In this document: positions 51,985 through 64,000 of the stretch, piece by piece
How the letters are laid out: every line of letters starts with the position of its first letter
Numbering within the stretch: position 1 is the first letter of the stretch
Assembly: GCA_035236585.1 (NCBI GenBank)
Contig: CP141132.1
Span: 61,291,880 to 61,355,879 of the forward strand
DNA length: 64,000 nucleotides
DNA from: Warburgia ugandensis
Taxonomy: Eukaryota; Streptophyta; Magnoliopsida; Canellales; Canellaceae
Reading direction: 5' to 3'
Notes under the pieces: model-generated
Databases searched by the model: none
The model's input: the letters and a program-made list of their open reading frames with translations, nothing else
What the model was told of the DNA's origin: nothing
Made by a program: the position numbers and the translations under genes

Positions 51985-52004
51985 CTCTGATACCATGATA
52001 CCAA
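51985..52004 (-). other. Primer-binding site of the LARD-like element, partly duplicated
   Basis: The minus strand reads TTGGTATCA directly followed by TGGTATCAGAG. Both match the start of the initiator-Met tRNA type site TGGTATCAGAGC, so the first part of the site appears twice in tandem. The LTR ends one base away (52006). Confidence 0.75.
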
Positions 52005-52005
52005 C

Positions 52006-55000
52006 AAAGAAGACTCTGGTTTTTGTAACACATTCTGTATTACACTTTTGAAAGGCAGGGCCCTTAGTAGTAAATTTTTTTTGCAAAACAAAGCAACAAA
52101 AATTCTTTTCTTTAGAACTTGTTTTGAAAAACACAAGTCATCACTTCATACATAATATAAGTAGAATTTTTGTATAAGATAAAATTTCATTGAAGAAATA
52201 TACTTTTATTAAATTCCAAAATCCATCCAGTGGTTCATAGTACAGCTCGGGTGTCGGTACAATACTTGTCCAAATTACATAATCCAAATTTTGAAGCTCA
52301 ACATACAATAAAAATTCTCAATACAATTAAATGCTCTCAAATAAAATATATGTCTTCAAGGGATATACCTCAATTGATTATTCTTTCAAGTCTTCTTAAG
52401 TCTTGAGCTCCTAATTCTCCTTCTCTGTATTTGAGATATTGGAAACATTGAAGCTTTTACAATATCTCAGCAAGCTATGCGTGGTAGGGGGTTCAAAAAG
52501 TATAATAATTTGACAGTATAATCTTAATACTTCATAATCCCATTATTCATACTCATGGATCAATCTCTTTACTTGGTCATATATGTACATCCTTACACAT
52601 ACGTAATGTATACTTTGTATATATACACAGTTAAAACTGTGAAAAATAGTTAATATCTCAAAGCATAATCATACCCAATTTATACTAAGTTGATAGATCA
52701 TCCAGACTCTGTTGGACATACTCCCTCATTTAGGTAGTATTAGTAATCCACGATTACCCGGCATCTCATCATACCATATCATAAGGCATTTCACTATGCC
52801 ATGCATTATAATGCAAAAATACTCAAAGGACTACTATGCATGTAGTTAGAATCCATACCAGCGCGTTCGGATAACTGCCCAATAATCCCCCTATACCATC
52901 CTTAGTGAAAATCACAATATCCATGTCCGTATGGGGGGAAGGGCATGATTGTCACAGTGGTAGCTTTCCCATAATTGCCCCACTCAACTTTTAGCCTCAC
53001 TTAGGCTTGGTATCTATATCATAATAAGTTTCAGAGAGGGGGTGGCCAAACCCTACTAACTCTCCTTGCATAGCATCCCTAGGCCTACTTCTGTTTAAAA
53101 CAAAACCACAAGCCTCCATGCTTGTATGTAAAGTAATTCTCATACGTATCAAACAATCTGTCTATTTACTTAGGGCTGGAATATCTTCTAATTCCCTATT
53201 CACTTAGAGTTTTTTTCTCAATTCTAACTTAACCATTTCATATGTGTTTTGGTTGGATCATAAGGGTTTTCAAGGGATTTAATACAAGTATTTACATTAC
53301 ACTTGTCAACATTTCTAAACATAAGATCATGTATTCAACATGTATATCTCATGTATATTCATTCATAAAATCCTCCTACCTTCAAGTAGTGATCCATCTC
53401 TTCAGATCTTCCCTGATCCTGACTGACGTATGTAATCTTTAAATCCATACATACTATTAATATATTTATGTAATTTGAATAATCCTATATTTTTTAATCC
53501 TATCTATATTCCTTGTCTAATCTCGTCTTTTGATATAAAGGATTAGATCTTATGTCCTATCATGATCTATCTTTCTCAAATAGTGTTTATTCTATTGATC
53601 AATGGGTCTGATGGTTAGCATGATCTTCTAATCTTTTAGATCTAAGTATTTTCTATTCTGAGTCTTTGTGTATTCTTTTCTTTGATCTTGATCTTCCACA
53701 GATCCTCTGATCAACAATTTATACTTGTTGATAAAGATCAAGGGCTTAGATCTTCTATCATCTAGATCTTCTTTGATCTAAGCTCAGTTGTTTGATCATC
53801 CTTAAGGAGGATGATCTTGGTTCTCTTCCTTGAATCATATTTGATTAGGGCTTCAGATCTTCTATTCTATTTGATCTAAATTTCAGGCAATATATATATA
53901 TGAAGGGGAGCCTTGGCGCAACGGTAAAAGTTGTCGTCATGTGACCTTGAGGCCACGGGTTAGAGGCGTGGAATCAGCCTCTTGCAAAATGCAAGGTAAG
54001 GTTGCCTACAATAGGCCCTTGTGGTCCGCCCCTTCCCAGGACCCCGCATAAGCGAGAGCTTTGTGCACTGGGGCTGCCCTTTTTATATATATCATCAAAA
54101 AGTATTTATTTATTTTTATTGTTCTTGATCATTCAAGATCCCATGGATCTTGTTTGATCATCCTTATCTTATTCACAAATTTTATTAGGATTAGATAATT
54201 TACTAACATTTTATGCCCTTTTTATTATTATTTAACCAGTTAATGTTTTACTAGTTGAAGATATCTTATTTCATCCTAAGTCAAGAATTCTCCTCTTATT
54301 TCCAATTGACTAAGGCTTATTAGTTGAATGGTTAAACACAAAGTGGTTGCTTCAATCTTCATGTAAGTAGGCGTTTAGACCTCATAAACATCAACGGAAG
54401 GTAAGGCAAGAGTGATGCTCTATTAGAGAACACCCTTGACCACCATGTTCAGCATTCACTAGAGTGGCCTTAGCTCAACCGTTCATAGGGTTCCTATAAG
54501 CATTTTAACCCTAAGTACTCTTTCTAATTGATTTTAATTAAATCCATGAACATTTAAAATGTCATTCATGGCATTTATTATTCTCCTAATTTGGGCCAAG
54601 GATTTGATAATCATTATATTGTCCTACTAACTATGGCCCTTACTAATGTTAAGTCAAAGTCATTCACTCATCTTAATTGTCCATGAATCTCTATATTCCA
54701 TTAGTTTATATTTTTGGTGATTTATGCTCATCATATATTAACAACTACTTAACAATTGAATCTATTAATAAAATTTGACAACAATTAAATCATAAACTTT
54801 AAAGCATAACTCCAATATAATTTTAACAACCATTTATACTAACATGCTTCTTATGAAAGTAACTTAACCTAATGGAATAAAACTATACTTAAACTAGCAT
54901 GATCCTAAGTTATGAAGAAATTTTACTACTAATCTAATGGAATCATGCTAAAATCTCAAATTTAAACTAACATGACCCTAAGATAATTAAATCTACCAAC

Positions 55001-57143
55001 CTAATAACTAACTAAAAACATTTAGAGCATAGCATGCTAAAATTTAAGAATTACATTATCATGCTTCCAACTTTATAACATAAAGCACATTTATAATTCT
55101 ATTATCAAATAAAAGGCAATTAAGATAATTAGATTAAGATTATTAGAAACTTTTACATATTATCCAACCATTAGATCTTAGATCTTTTTCTTTAGATTAA
55201 GGGTTTTAATTACATTTAGGGATCCAAAGATCATATCCACTTGTTTTTGTCACATTTAATCCATGATCTAATTAGATTTCATCATAATCCCATTCATACA
55301 ACCCATCCAAAGGGTCTGATCATGCTTGATCTTATTGATCAAGTGGGTCCCTTTGTATTTTAAAAGTTTTTCTACCATAAAGGGTAGATTCCTCATTTTA
55401 TATTAGATCTGTCAAAATAAATCATGGATATTAATTGATTTCAACATTATATCATCATTACATTAGATCCCCAAGATCTGATCATCTTAGATCTTAAAGA
55501 TCATAAAAATTAGATGCTTAATTCCTAAAAATAGAAGGTTTCTTGAATATTTTTTTTATTTTTATTTTATCAATTTTATGATTTAAGAACAAAATATACA
55601 TTACAAGCTTTCCATAGCTTCTTCCTGATCTTAATTTGGAGTTTAAATGACTTCGTAATTGAACTTTGAAGTTCATAATTGTTCCTAGGGTCCAGATTTG
55701 ATCTGAATGCAATGGAATGGACGATCTTGATTTGTTAGGCGGAGTGGTCACAACACTACTGTCACCTGGATGCACGTGGTAACGCACTCGCTAGGACCTG
55801 CACTATCAAGCTGTCGTTCCATTGGGATGGCGTCGCATGCAGAGTGCATGCACAAAGACGCTCCCATTGCATGCATTTCTATGCGGCATCTCGTAGCAGC
55901 GTCCCTGGAGCCCGATCTTTTAAAGAAGATTGCACCGTCCATTTTGGATCGTCCAATCAATCCTCTTCAATTGAAATCTCAAAACTTGATAAAATTTCTT
56001 AAAAATTCTACCCTTGGGGTTTTGGACCCTTTTGGATCAATTGGACAGCTCAGATTTTCAATCTATGCCCTCCATCATACAAAATTGAAGGGTTCCTATC
56101 CTTACTTGATTTTATAAATTTTAACCTAAAATTAATTTTAGAAAATTAAAATTATATAAAATAACCTGAAATAAGTATGGGAAGAGTTTCCACCTACCTG
56201 ATTGGAGAAAAACATAGGTTTTGCTGCCCAATTTAAAAGAAATATCCACTTAATAATAAGATCGCCCAATAACCGCTTGTTTTGTTATTTGTCTTTGATT
56301 GTACCATTGGATCTTGAAATTTTTTTGGGGTTTTGTAGATAAGGTAGTCTAGGACAATAGGAATGGTGGGATTTGTGAGATTGTTTTGGAACAACGTGCC
56401 TAATGGAATTTAGGTCACTTGTTCCAATCTAGAGAGAGGTGAGAGAAAGTGAAAGAAGACATATTTTTGGGAGTTTTAAAAATTTGGGAATGAATCTATA
56501 TCTATTTTTTCAGGGGAAGCAAGATAATTTCATGAGAATTTTATTGAATATTTTTGAAGGATTTTTGGGGGTGTATTTATAGATATTTTTGAATTTTTTA
56601 TAATTACTTGTAATAATTATGTTTCAATTCTTTTGAATATTAAATTAACATTGGATCCTCCATTACCATCTCCTTCTCCACTATCATCTGTTAGTAGTTT
56701 GACCACTTATTACATGTTTTCTAGCCATTGGGTTCATTTGTGGGCCCCACGGAGGTGTAAAAGGACCACATACCCTTTTATGGAAAAAATTTTGTTTTAT
56801 TCTCCAGAACTCAGAATTGAGCGTACTTAGTGCATTGGAATTGCATTTCTGAGTACATTCTAAATATTGCTGTCTTAGATCTTGTTATGGCTAAAATTAC
56901 TATTTTACCCTTTTATTCATAAAAATAGAGTAAATTAGGGTTTTTTCATTTTAACTCAAAATTGAACATACTTGGAGTCATTTCTATCAGTTTTTCGAGT
57001 ACATTCATATTTTATAAGTTTTAAATCATGTTTTTATCTATATAAATATAGAATTTCTAATAACCTAATATTTCAGCCCAGAATTTTGAAAATTCAAAAT
57101 AAATTGTTTTTCTCAATCAATTTACAAAAATTGTGTTATTACA
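52006..57143 (-). repeat. 5' LTR of the LARD-like element, with an Au SINE insertion
   Basis: Colinear with 44109-49068 over its whole length, with scattered substitutions and small indels plus the 178-bp SINE at 53907-54084. The GC-rich island is at 55690-55930 and the GATC-dense stretch at 53560-53880. It ends GTGTTATTACA at 57143, followed by TAAGG. Confidence 0.92.
53907..54084 (+). mobile_element. Au SINE inside the 5' LTR of the LARD-like element
   Basis: Starts GGAGCCTTGGCGCAACGG, has TGTGACCTTGAGGCCACGG, CCTCTTGCAAAATGCAAG, GTAAGGTTGCCTACAATAGG, CCCTTGTGGTCCGCCCCTTC and ends GGGCTGCCCTTTTT. It is the best preserved of the three copies in the window. The target duplication lies in a TATATATAT tract and is therefore fuzzy, but the empty site in the sister LTR (near 46000) confirms the insertion. 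Confidence 0.95.
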
Positions 57144-57148
57144 TAAGG
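57144..57148. repeat. Target-site duplication TAAGG, right copy
   Basis: Matches 44104-44108 exactly and directly abuts the LTR end TTACA. Confidence 0.9.
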
Positions 57149-59338
57149 TACAAATGTAAAAAAAATGCACAAAATTTTTAATTTTACCTCAAAAAAGTAT
57201 TTTCACATTTCAAGCTATATGGTGGGTCACACATGCCATAAGTGAAGTCCTATAAGTTGAGAATAATCCTTGGGTGGCATTATCAAAGTCAGAATGGTCA
57301 GAAACCGTATGTACATCTTCAACTCAAATAAGGGTGAAAAGGTTGCAAAATCTCATTTCAAGCATAATCGCATACATGTCACCACCTTTGGAAGCTTATG
57401 GAAGAGGCTCAATATATATGCATTAGAATCATATACAATGAAAGCTTCTCAACAATAAAAGAAGAATGGGACCACATGAAAACATTTTACTTATTTTCTC
57501 TCTTACTTAACCAAAAGGATGAAGAATCAATCAATGGGTGGATGTCTTGTCCATACAAGATAATGAAGCATAATTGATCCATATGAGCATATGAAGATCT
57601 ACAAGAATTAAGGTCGTTCATCCTAGGATAATCTGATCCATTGGTAGAGAGAAGATAAAGTTTAAAGAAGATTTTCATGCCATGAAGGAATCTCATCCAT
57701 CCAAGCAAAGGAAAGTATAAACTAAGGATTAGGATTGATGTTAAGAAAATAAGGAAGCCTACCCATCTTTTCTATATTAAAAAATCAAACCAAAACCTTA
57801 AAGAAAGATCTCGGTCATACATTGTCATCCAAGGATCCATACATCTTAGGATTTCCAAAATCACTCAAATTTCCCTCTATGTACATTCCATGCCCCCACC
57901 CCTTCTTAGGACTTTCTAATTATGAAAAACCTTAGATTCCCCCACCAACTTTCCTTTTGTTTCACTTTTCTCCCCACCAATTTCCTTTCCTACTTAGTCC
58001 TCACCATTTCCTTATCTTTTCTTTTTCTTTTCTCCGTTTTTCCACCCCCTTTCCTATAATGAAAATCACGCCCTCCCCCTCCCTTCCAACAACCACTTTC
58101 CTAATTGAATTTACTTCATTCCTTCACCCTCAAGCTATCCCCTTAGTATTCCTTTCTAATTCTTTACTAATTGAATTTACTTCTTCCATTCTCATTGCCC
58201 ACTTCCATAATTGAATCCCATGCTCTCACATCTACTCATTAGTTCAAAATCAGCCCCTTAACATTTATGTTAGAAATCTATAAATAGAGGTGTTTTGAAT
58301 ACATTAAGGATCTTTCAACTTTTCCCAAAGTTCAGGGTTAAATCAAAGAAGAAAAAGAGGGAGGAAGATTGTCTTGACACAAACTTCGTTGAAGCTTCCA
58401 TGATCAAATTCCTTTGAGATAAAGGTAGGGTCTCAACCTAAGTTCCAACTTCTTTCTTTCTCATTTTCCTTTTTCTTTCTCTACCATATTCTATCATTTC
58501 CATTCACCTTCTTCTAGCATGCATTCTATGTATATTTTTCTTATTTAGAATGTTATATTAGTTTCATGCATCTTTCATGTAATTTAGATTTACACCATGC
58601 TTCCTTTTGTAGTTTTCCCTTAGTTTTGCATGATAGTTGCTCACTTTTTTCTTGCTTGTAGTTCATGTTTAGTGTAGTAGATCGTTTCATCATAGAACAG
58701 TTTAGATGCATACCATGTTTCTCTTCCAATAAAATAAGCCTTACAAGGGTATTGGTATAGGTTTTTCAACACATTCCACCAAAATTTGGTGGATGCATCT
58801 TTTTCTATTTCTTATGCATAGCTTATTTTGTAGAATAACTTGCATTAGTGATATATTTGCATGTAGCTTTGTTTCTTTTGGTTATATTTTACTTTGTAGA
58901 TCTAAGGTGTGGTATAACTTTCTATTTAGCAATCTAGTTTCATGTTTTAAGCACTTTCCTAATTTAGAAGTAGGTTAGCTTCTAATTTTTGATTTCATGT
59001 TAAATCTTAGATTTCCTTTCTTTTTAGTTTTAGAAACTTTCTAATTTTCTTTTCATTCATCTTAGAATTGTTTTAGAATTAGTTTAGAACCATTTTATAA
59101 ATTAGTTAGATCTAACACTTTTGTATTTTAGAAGTAGCACTTTTCTAATTTAGAAACAGATGTTTCACTATATTTGACCTTCTATTTTCCTTTGCTTACT
59201 TTCTAGTTTTAGTATAGAAACATCATTCATATTAGATTCTTAGAGTTACAAGCCATTCTTACTTTAGAAATCATGCACATCATTGTGGATTTATACATTA
59301 GAGTTGCATGTAGTGCATGCATTTCACTTTCCATTTAG

Positions 59339-59341
<3 letters not shown>
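57149..59341. other. AT-rich DNA continuing the interrupted sequence: no gene
   Basis: This is the continuation of the sequence into which the LARD-like element inserted, so it may be the 3' untranslated part or LTR of the Tat-like element at 38200-44060. No coding family was recognised on either strand. A C/T-rich stretch at 57890-58210 carries a chance 85-codon frame. Confidence 0.45.
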
Positions 59342-59416
<75 letters not shown>

Positions 59417-59421
59417 GCACG

Positions 59422-59474
<53 letters not shown>

Positions 59475-59480
59475 ACACAC
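59342..59480. repeat. (AC)n microsatellite with a (ACGC) interruption
   Basis: About 139 bp of AC repeats, interrupted near 59412-59428 by ACGC units and once by CTCA near 59469. The two overlapping Thr-His frames here are artefacts. Confidence 0.97.
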
Positions 59481-60983
59481 TTACTTTCTTAGTTGCATGC
59501 ATGGATCCTTCCATGCTAGATTCTCATTCATTTCATCTTCTTTCATTTTTCACTCTCACTTGCCTTCACTCACACACTCTTCCCATTTTCTTATCTCTCA
59601 AAGGATTCTTAGAAATAAGGAAACCTTCTAATTTCTAATTAAAGATTGAGGAAACATGCAAACAGATCCACAAAGCCACTTAGGTTTCTAGCTAAGGTAT
59701 TCATGTTGGAGGGTAGGGACACACCATTACCTATTTCTCACTTCATCTTCGAAGGCTAGGAGTGAGTGAGTCCAAAAAGAAGGGTCACTATCTCCACTTT
59801 GTTTTCTTTTTCTTCTATTTCATGTTTAAGGAAGCTTCCTTTATGGTTCTACTTCTTAAAAAATGAATGACGTCTAATCCCCTCATCTAAACTCCTCGAA
59901 GTTGCCCTCTTTCTTTTAAGAATTTCAGGCTTAGTAAAAATTTATTAACTTTTTCTACTTCCTCTTCCATCATTCTTCTATCTTTCTTGGGTGGTGATTG
60001 TTTAGAAAAATGGGTTAAGGCTCCTCTTTTCTTGGTTACATTAATACTTTATTCTTAAGGAACATTGGATGAGATTTTCTAGCTTGTCGCATGTCAAGTT
60101 AAGGAGACAATGTATTTTTAGTTCAGGAGAAGTGTACAAGCTCCTATTGAGGGATAAAATATGTGAGCCCTACAACAAAATTCAAGCCTCAATTTAAAGG
60201 GCCTTTATTTACTTTCTTTACTTATTTTCTTTTAATTGCTTACGCAACTAATTCTAGTAAAAATTTCATTTTCTTCTTAATGAAAGTGCTATTTTTTCTT
60301 TTTCTTTTCGGTTAATTACTTTGTTCATTAGCTTAATTTCTAGTTAGTTGTAATGTAATATAGTTTCCTTAATTCCTAGTTAGTTGTAATTTTAAATAGT
60401 TTCCTCAGTTGTAGTTTTAGAAAATTTCCTTTTCTTATTAATGGTAATTTTAGAAAGATTCCTTAATTCATAGTTAGATGTAGTTTTAAAAGTCTTATTT
60501 TATTTCCTTACTTTATTTATATAGTTTCCTACCTTCTTTAATTGCTTGCTTTCTAGTTGCTTAGTTAGCTTAGTTTTTTCCTTCTTAGACAATTTCTTAG
60601 TTTAGTTTTTTAATTGTATGATTACTTCCTAGATTAGATGTTTCCCTTTTAGTTATTTCCTTGTTTAATTTTCTTGCTTTATGTCTTTACTTTACTTTCC
60701 TTGTTTTTAATTTTAGTTAAATATTGTCCTTATTTTGAATAATTCACTAGGTTAAAGTACGATGACTTAAATTCTAATTAATTTCATTTATTAAAGAGTC
60801 TTTGTGGGATTAACCCATATTTGCTAATTTTATGCTCCAATAGGACCATACACTTGTAGTGATTAATTAAAACACATCATAGACATTGAGGGTATCATCA
60901 ACATGGATCAAGTCAAGTGATATCATGCTTAGACCTCTCAAAGACCCTACTTGTTTGCCTATGTAACCTTTGGGCATTGGTTC
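59481..60983 (+). mobile_element. Probable 3' end of an old LTR (Tat/Athila-like)
   Basis: Near 60795-60860 the sequence reads TTTGTGGGATTAACCCATAT, then GACCATACACTTGTAG. 'GTGGGAT...GACC/AACC' followed by a short block and a 'TACACTTG' motif is the usual ending of Tat and Athila LTRs. The rest is T-rich with many TAGTTTCCT- and TTAGTTGTA-like variants. No matching left LTR was found in the window, so this is a tentative call. Confidence 0.35.
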
Positions 60984-63900
60984 TGTAATAACCCCAATTT
61001 TTGTAATTGATTGAGAAAAATCAATAAAGTTTGAGTTTCAGATATTTCGGGCTAAAATATTAGGGTTATTTAAAATATAATTTTTATAAAAGTATAATCA
61101 AATCATAAGACATATAAAATTGAAATTAAACTTAGCAAACCCTTCAAAATGGCTGTAAGCACGACAAATTCTGAATTCGGATAAGAAATCCTTAAGTTTC
61201 TTCATTTCTTGGATAAAAGGGGTAAAATAGTAATTTTACCCAAAAATCAAAATATCCCAAAAATCAAAATATGAGACATCAAAATTTAGAATTTATTGAG
61301 AAATACGAATCCAACGCCACTAAGTACACTCAAATATGAGATCATGGGAATAAAACCCAAAATTTTATGCATAAATGGCAAAACGGTCTTTTTACACTAT
61401 GTGGGGCCCACAAGGGACCCAACAACCAATTTTATCAGCAGCCCACATGAATCATGGGTCAAAAAATATCAGCTAGTCTTGGGGAGGACAAATTAGGCAT
61501 GGGGAAGAAAAAATGGAGCATGGAAGACTTTCATGTCATTTAATAATAAAAAAATAAAATATTATAATCATGAAAAAAGACTCAAAATGCCTATAAATAC
61601 AATCCCAAAAATCCTCATAAAATCCTCACAAAATTCTCTTCACTCTCCCTGAAAAATTAGATCTAGATCCCTCCCCAAAAACCCAAAATTTCCAAGAGAT
61701 AGATCTCTTTTCAACTTGTTTTTCTTTTTAGATTGGAACAAGAGACCTAAAATCAATTAGGCACTCTATTCCAGATCTAATTTGATCAATTTCACTGTCC
61801 AAAACCTCCCAACATATCTATTCTACAAAACCCCCAAAGAAATTTCAAGATCCAACGGTTCAAACAATGAATATTTGCAAGAAAGGTGGATTTGAGGCCA
61901 TATCTTCATCAACAAGGTATTTTTTTTAAATTGGGCATATAACCGAGGTTTTCTCTCCAATCAGGTAGGTGGAAATCCTTTTCATAGATGTTTAGTACTG
62001 TTTTATGAAATTTTTATTTTACTGTAATTAAGTTTGGTAATAAAAAGGTAAAAATAAAGTAAACAATAAAACCCTTAATTATGGATGATAGAGTGCTCAT
62101 ATGAGAAATCTGACTACACCAATCAATCCAAAAGGGTCCAAAACCTCTAGGATAGAATTTTCATAAAAATCAGAGGCATTTTGAGCCCTCAATTGAAAGA
62201 GGATTGATTGGACAGTCCAAAATGGATTGTCCGATCTTTGGATCAAACGACGCCCAAGACGCACATGTGACGCACCGTCAGAACAGCGCGTGCGTTGCAC
62301 GTGGAGCATCATTCCAAGCAAAACGACAGCGCATCCATCAAATCCATGAGTGGACGCGCTAGACGAAAACCCCATTTGCGGGCGCGCGGATGACGGGCGT
62401 TTCGCTCATCCCGTCCGCGTCTGTGGACACCTCTCAAGGGCGCTTTGTCCATTCATCTGAGCGGATGCGCTCGACAACCCGCCTGGGTCGTTCCGCTCGA
62501 CTAATCTAGGCCGTCCGTTCCTTGGGCCCAGATCAAATCCAGGCCCTAGGAAGGACTGTGAACTTCCAGCTTCAATTTCGAAGTCATCTGAACTCCAAAT
62601 TGAGATCGGAAAGAAGCTATGGAAAGCTTGAAACCTCTATTTTCTTATGAAATGATAAAATAGGCATGTTATTCAGTAAAAACTTTCTATATTAAAGAAA
62701 TAAGTTTCAAATTACCTAGATTTTCAAGATCTGAGATGATCAGATCTTAAGAACATGTTTTAATAATAATATACTATTGAAATAAAGTGAGATCTATGGT
62801 TAAATTGGATATATATGAGATATATTAAGGAATCTACCCATTATGGTAGAAAAACCCTAAAAATACAAAGGAACCCACTTGATCAATGAGATCAAGTGTG
62901 ATCAGACCCTTGGGATGGAAAGAATAAATGTTGATATGATGAAATCCAAGGAAATCATGAATGGATTATGAAAAAAATAGATCTATATGATCTTTTGACC
63001 TTAATAAAGAAAATTCCCTAAATCTAACTAAAATCCTTAATCAAAGGAAAAGATCTAAGATCAAATGGTTGGATCATAAGTAAAGGTTTCTAAAAATGTT
63101 AATGTAATTAGTTTCATAGCATTTTAAATATGATTATGTTATAAAGCATGCTAGTATAACATTTAGACTTTAGCATGATATGTGATTTCATTGTTATCAT
63201 AAGGTGTTAGATTTAATTTAAGTACCTTGCCTCATTATCATTGAATGTTAAATTATGTAGTTTTATGCTTTGAATATATAATTCATTTATGGTTGAATGT
63301 TATTAGTAGATTTACTTGTTATGAGATAAAGAGCATAAAACATCAAAAATGTATTCTAATGAAAAAGTAGAGTTTCATTACACAAATAAGAATGGAGTAC
63401 TTTGGACTTAATTAGTAAGAGCTATAGTTAGTAGGACAATATAAGGATTATCAATTCCTTGGCCCAAATCAGGAAAAGAATAATAAACCCCATGAATGAC
63501 ATTATAAATATTCATGGACTTAATTAAAATCCATTAGAAAGAGTACTTAGGGTAAACATGCTTATAGAAACCTTATGAAAGGTTGAGCTATGGTCATTCT
63601 AGTGAATGATGAACATAGTGGTTAAGGGGGTTATCTAATAGAGCCTCGCTCTTCCCCTACCTTCCGTTGACGTTTGTGAGGTCTAAACGCCTCCTTACAT
63701 GAGGATTGAAGTAACCAATTTGGGTTCACCCATTCAGTTAGTAAGCCTTAGCCAATTGGAAATAAGAGGAGCAGTCTAGATTTAGGCTTGAATAAGCTAC
63801 CTTCAACCAACACATTAACTGGTTGAATAATAATAATAATAAGAGCATAAAAGGTTAGTAAATTACCTAACCCTAATAAAAACAGTAAGTAAGATAAGGA

Positions 63901-64000
63901 TGATCAAACAAGATCCATTAGATCTTGGATGATCAAGAACAATAAGAATAAGAACACTATATTGTACTTAGTATGCATGTTTATTAGTATACTTGTTATA
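60984..64000 (+). mobile_element. Third copy of the giant LTR, opposite orientation, cut by the window edge
   Basis: Starts TGTAATAACCCCAATTTTTG, the same terminus as the LARD-like LTRs read on the minus strand, and follows their order for 3.0 kb (GC-rich island 62230-62560; GAGGTCTAAACGCCTCCTTA near 63680; AACTGGTTGAATAATAATAA near 63815). No polypurine tract precedes it, so it is either a 5' LTR of an element running to the right or a solo LTR. GGTTC at 60979-60983 is the candidate target duplication. It is more diverged from the other two LTRs than they are from each other. Confidence 0.85.

Noticed and set aside
59283-59631. Two overlapping plus-strand open frames of Thr-His repeats
   Set aside because: They are translations of the AC dinucleotide tract and have no other content.
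62097-62375. 92-codon minus-strand frame in the third LTR
   Set aside because: It falls on the GC-rich LTR island, where stop codons are rare by composition, and there is no homologous frame in the other two LTRs.

Overview
This window reads as nuclear DNA of a flowering plant. It is AT-rich, carries spliceosomal introns with GT..AG borders, and is packed with plant transposable elements: Ty3/gypsy (Reina-like, Tat/Ogre-like and others), Ty1/copia, RTE-type LINEs, Au SINEs, a hAT transposon and long dinucleotide microsatellites. The species cannot be fixed from the sequence. I see no bacterial-type operons, rRNA genes, functional tRNA genes, CRISPR arrays or phage.

The only host gene I can support is on the minus strand, from an ATG near 32667 leftward to at least 6239. 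It is the 5' part of a homologue of SKI3 (Arabidopsis SKI3 / animal TTC37), the TPR scaffold of the cytoplasmic SKI complex. Fourteen exons join with all reading phases intact and give about 514 residues, somewhat under half of the usual plant length of about 1170. The exons lie in three clusters (32205-32667, 19827-22437, 6239-7636). They are separated by a 9.8 kb intron and a 12.2 kb intron, both inflated by transposable elements. The remaining exons must lie beyond the left edge of the window or are lost.

Layout from left to right: 1-1990, decayed Reina-like gypsy polyprotein; 2286-2499, Au SINE with perfect target duplications; 2513-5165, RTE LINE A; 5459-5567, a near-perfect 109-nt hairpin; 6239-7636, SKI3 exons 14-10; 7637-19826, intron 9 with a tandemly duplicated gypsy LTR unit, LINE B inside one LTR, a copia 3' end, LINE C and a three-copy 128-bp tandem repeat; 19827-22437, SKI3 exons 9-4, with an Au SINE in intron 7; 22438-32204, intron 3, almost wholly one gypsy element (plus strand) with a second gypsy element (minus strand) nested in its integrase; 32205-32667, SKI3 exons 3-1; 32668-36379, 5' flank and AT-rich intergenic DNA with a (CT)35 tract; 36380-37780, hAT pseudogene; 38200-44060, Tat/Ogre-like gypsy pseudogene; 44109-57143, a 13.0 kb non-autonomous LTR element (LARD-like) in minus orientation with LTRs of about 5 kb and an exact 5-bp target duplication; 57149-60983, AT-rich DNA with a (CA)n tract and a probable old LTR end; 60984-64000, start of a third, inverted copy of the same giant LTR, running off the right edge.

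I found no new multi-gene system. The most useful observations are the complete LARD-like element with its nested insertion history, the intron gigantism of SKI3, the foldback at 5459-5567, and an unexplained open frame inside the nested gypsy element.
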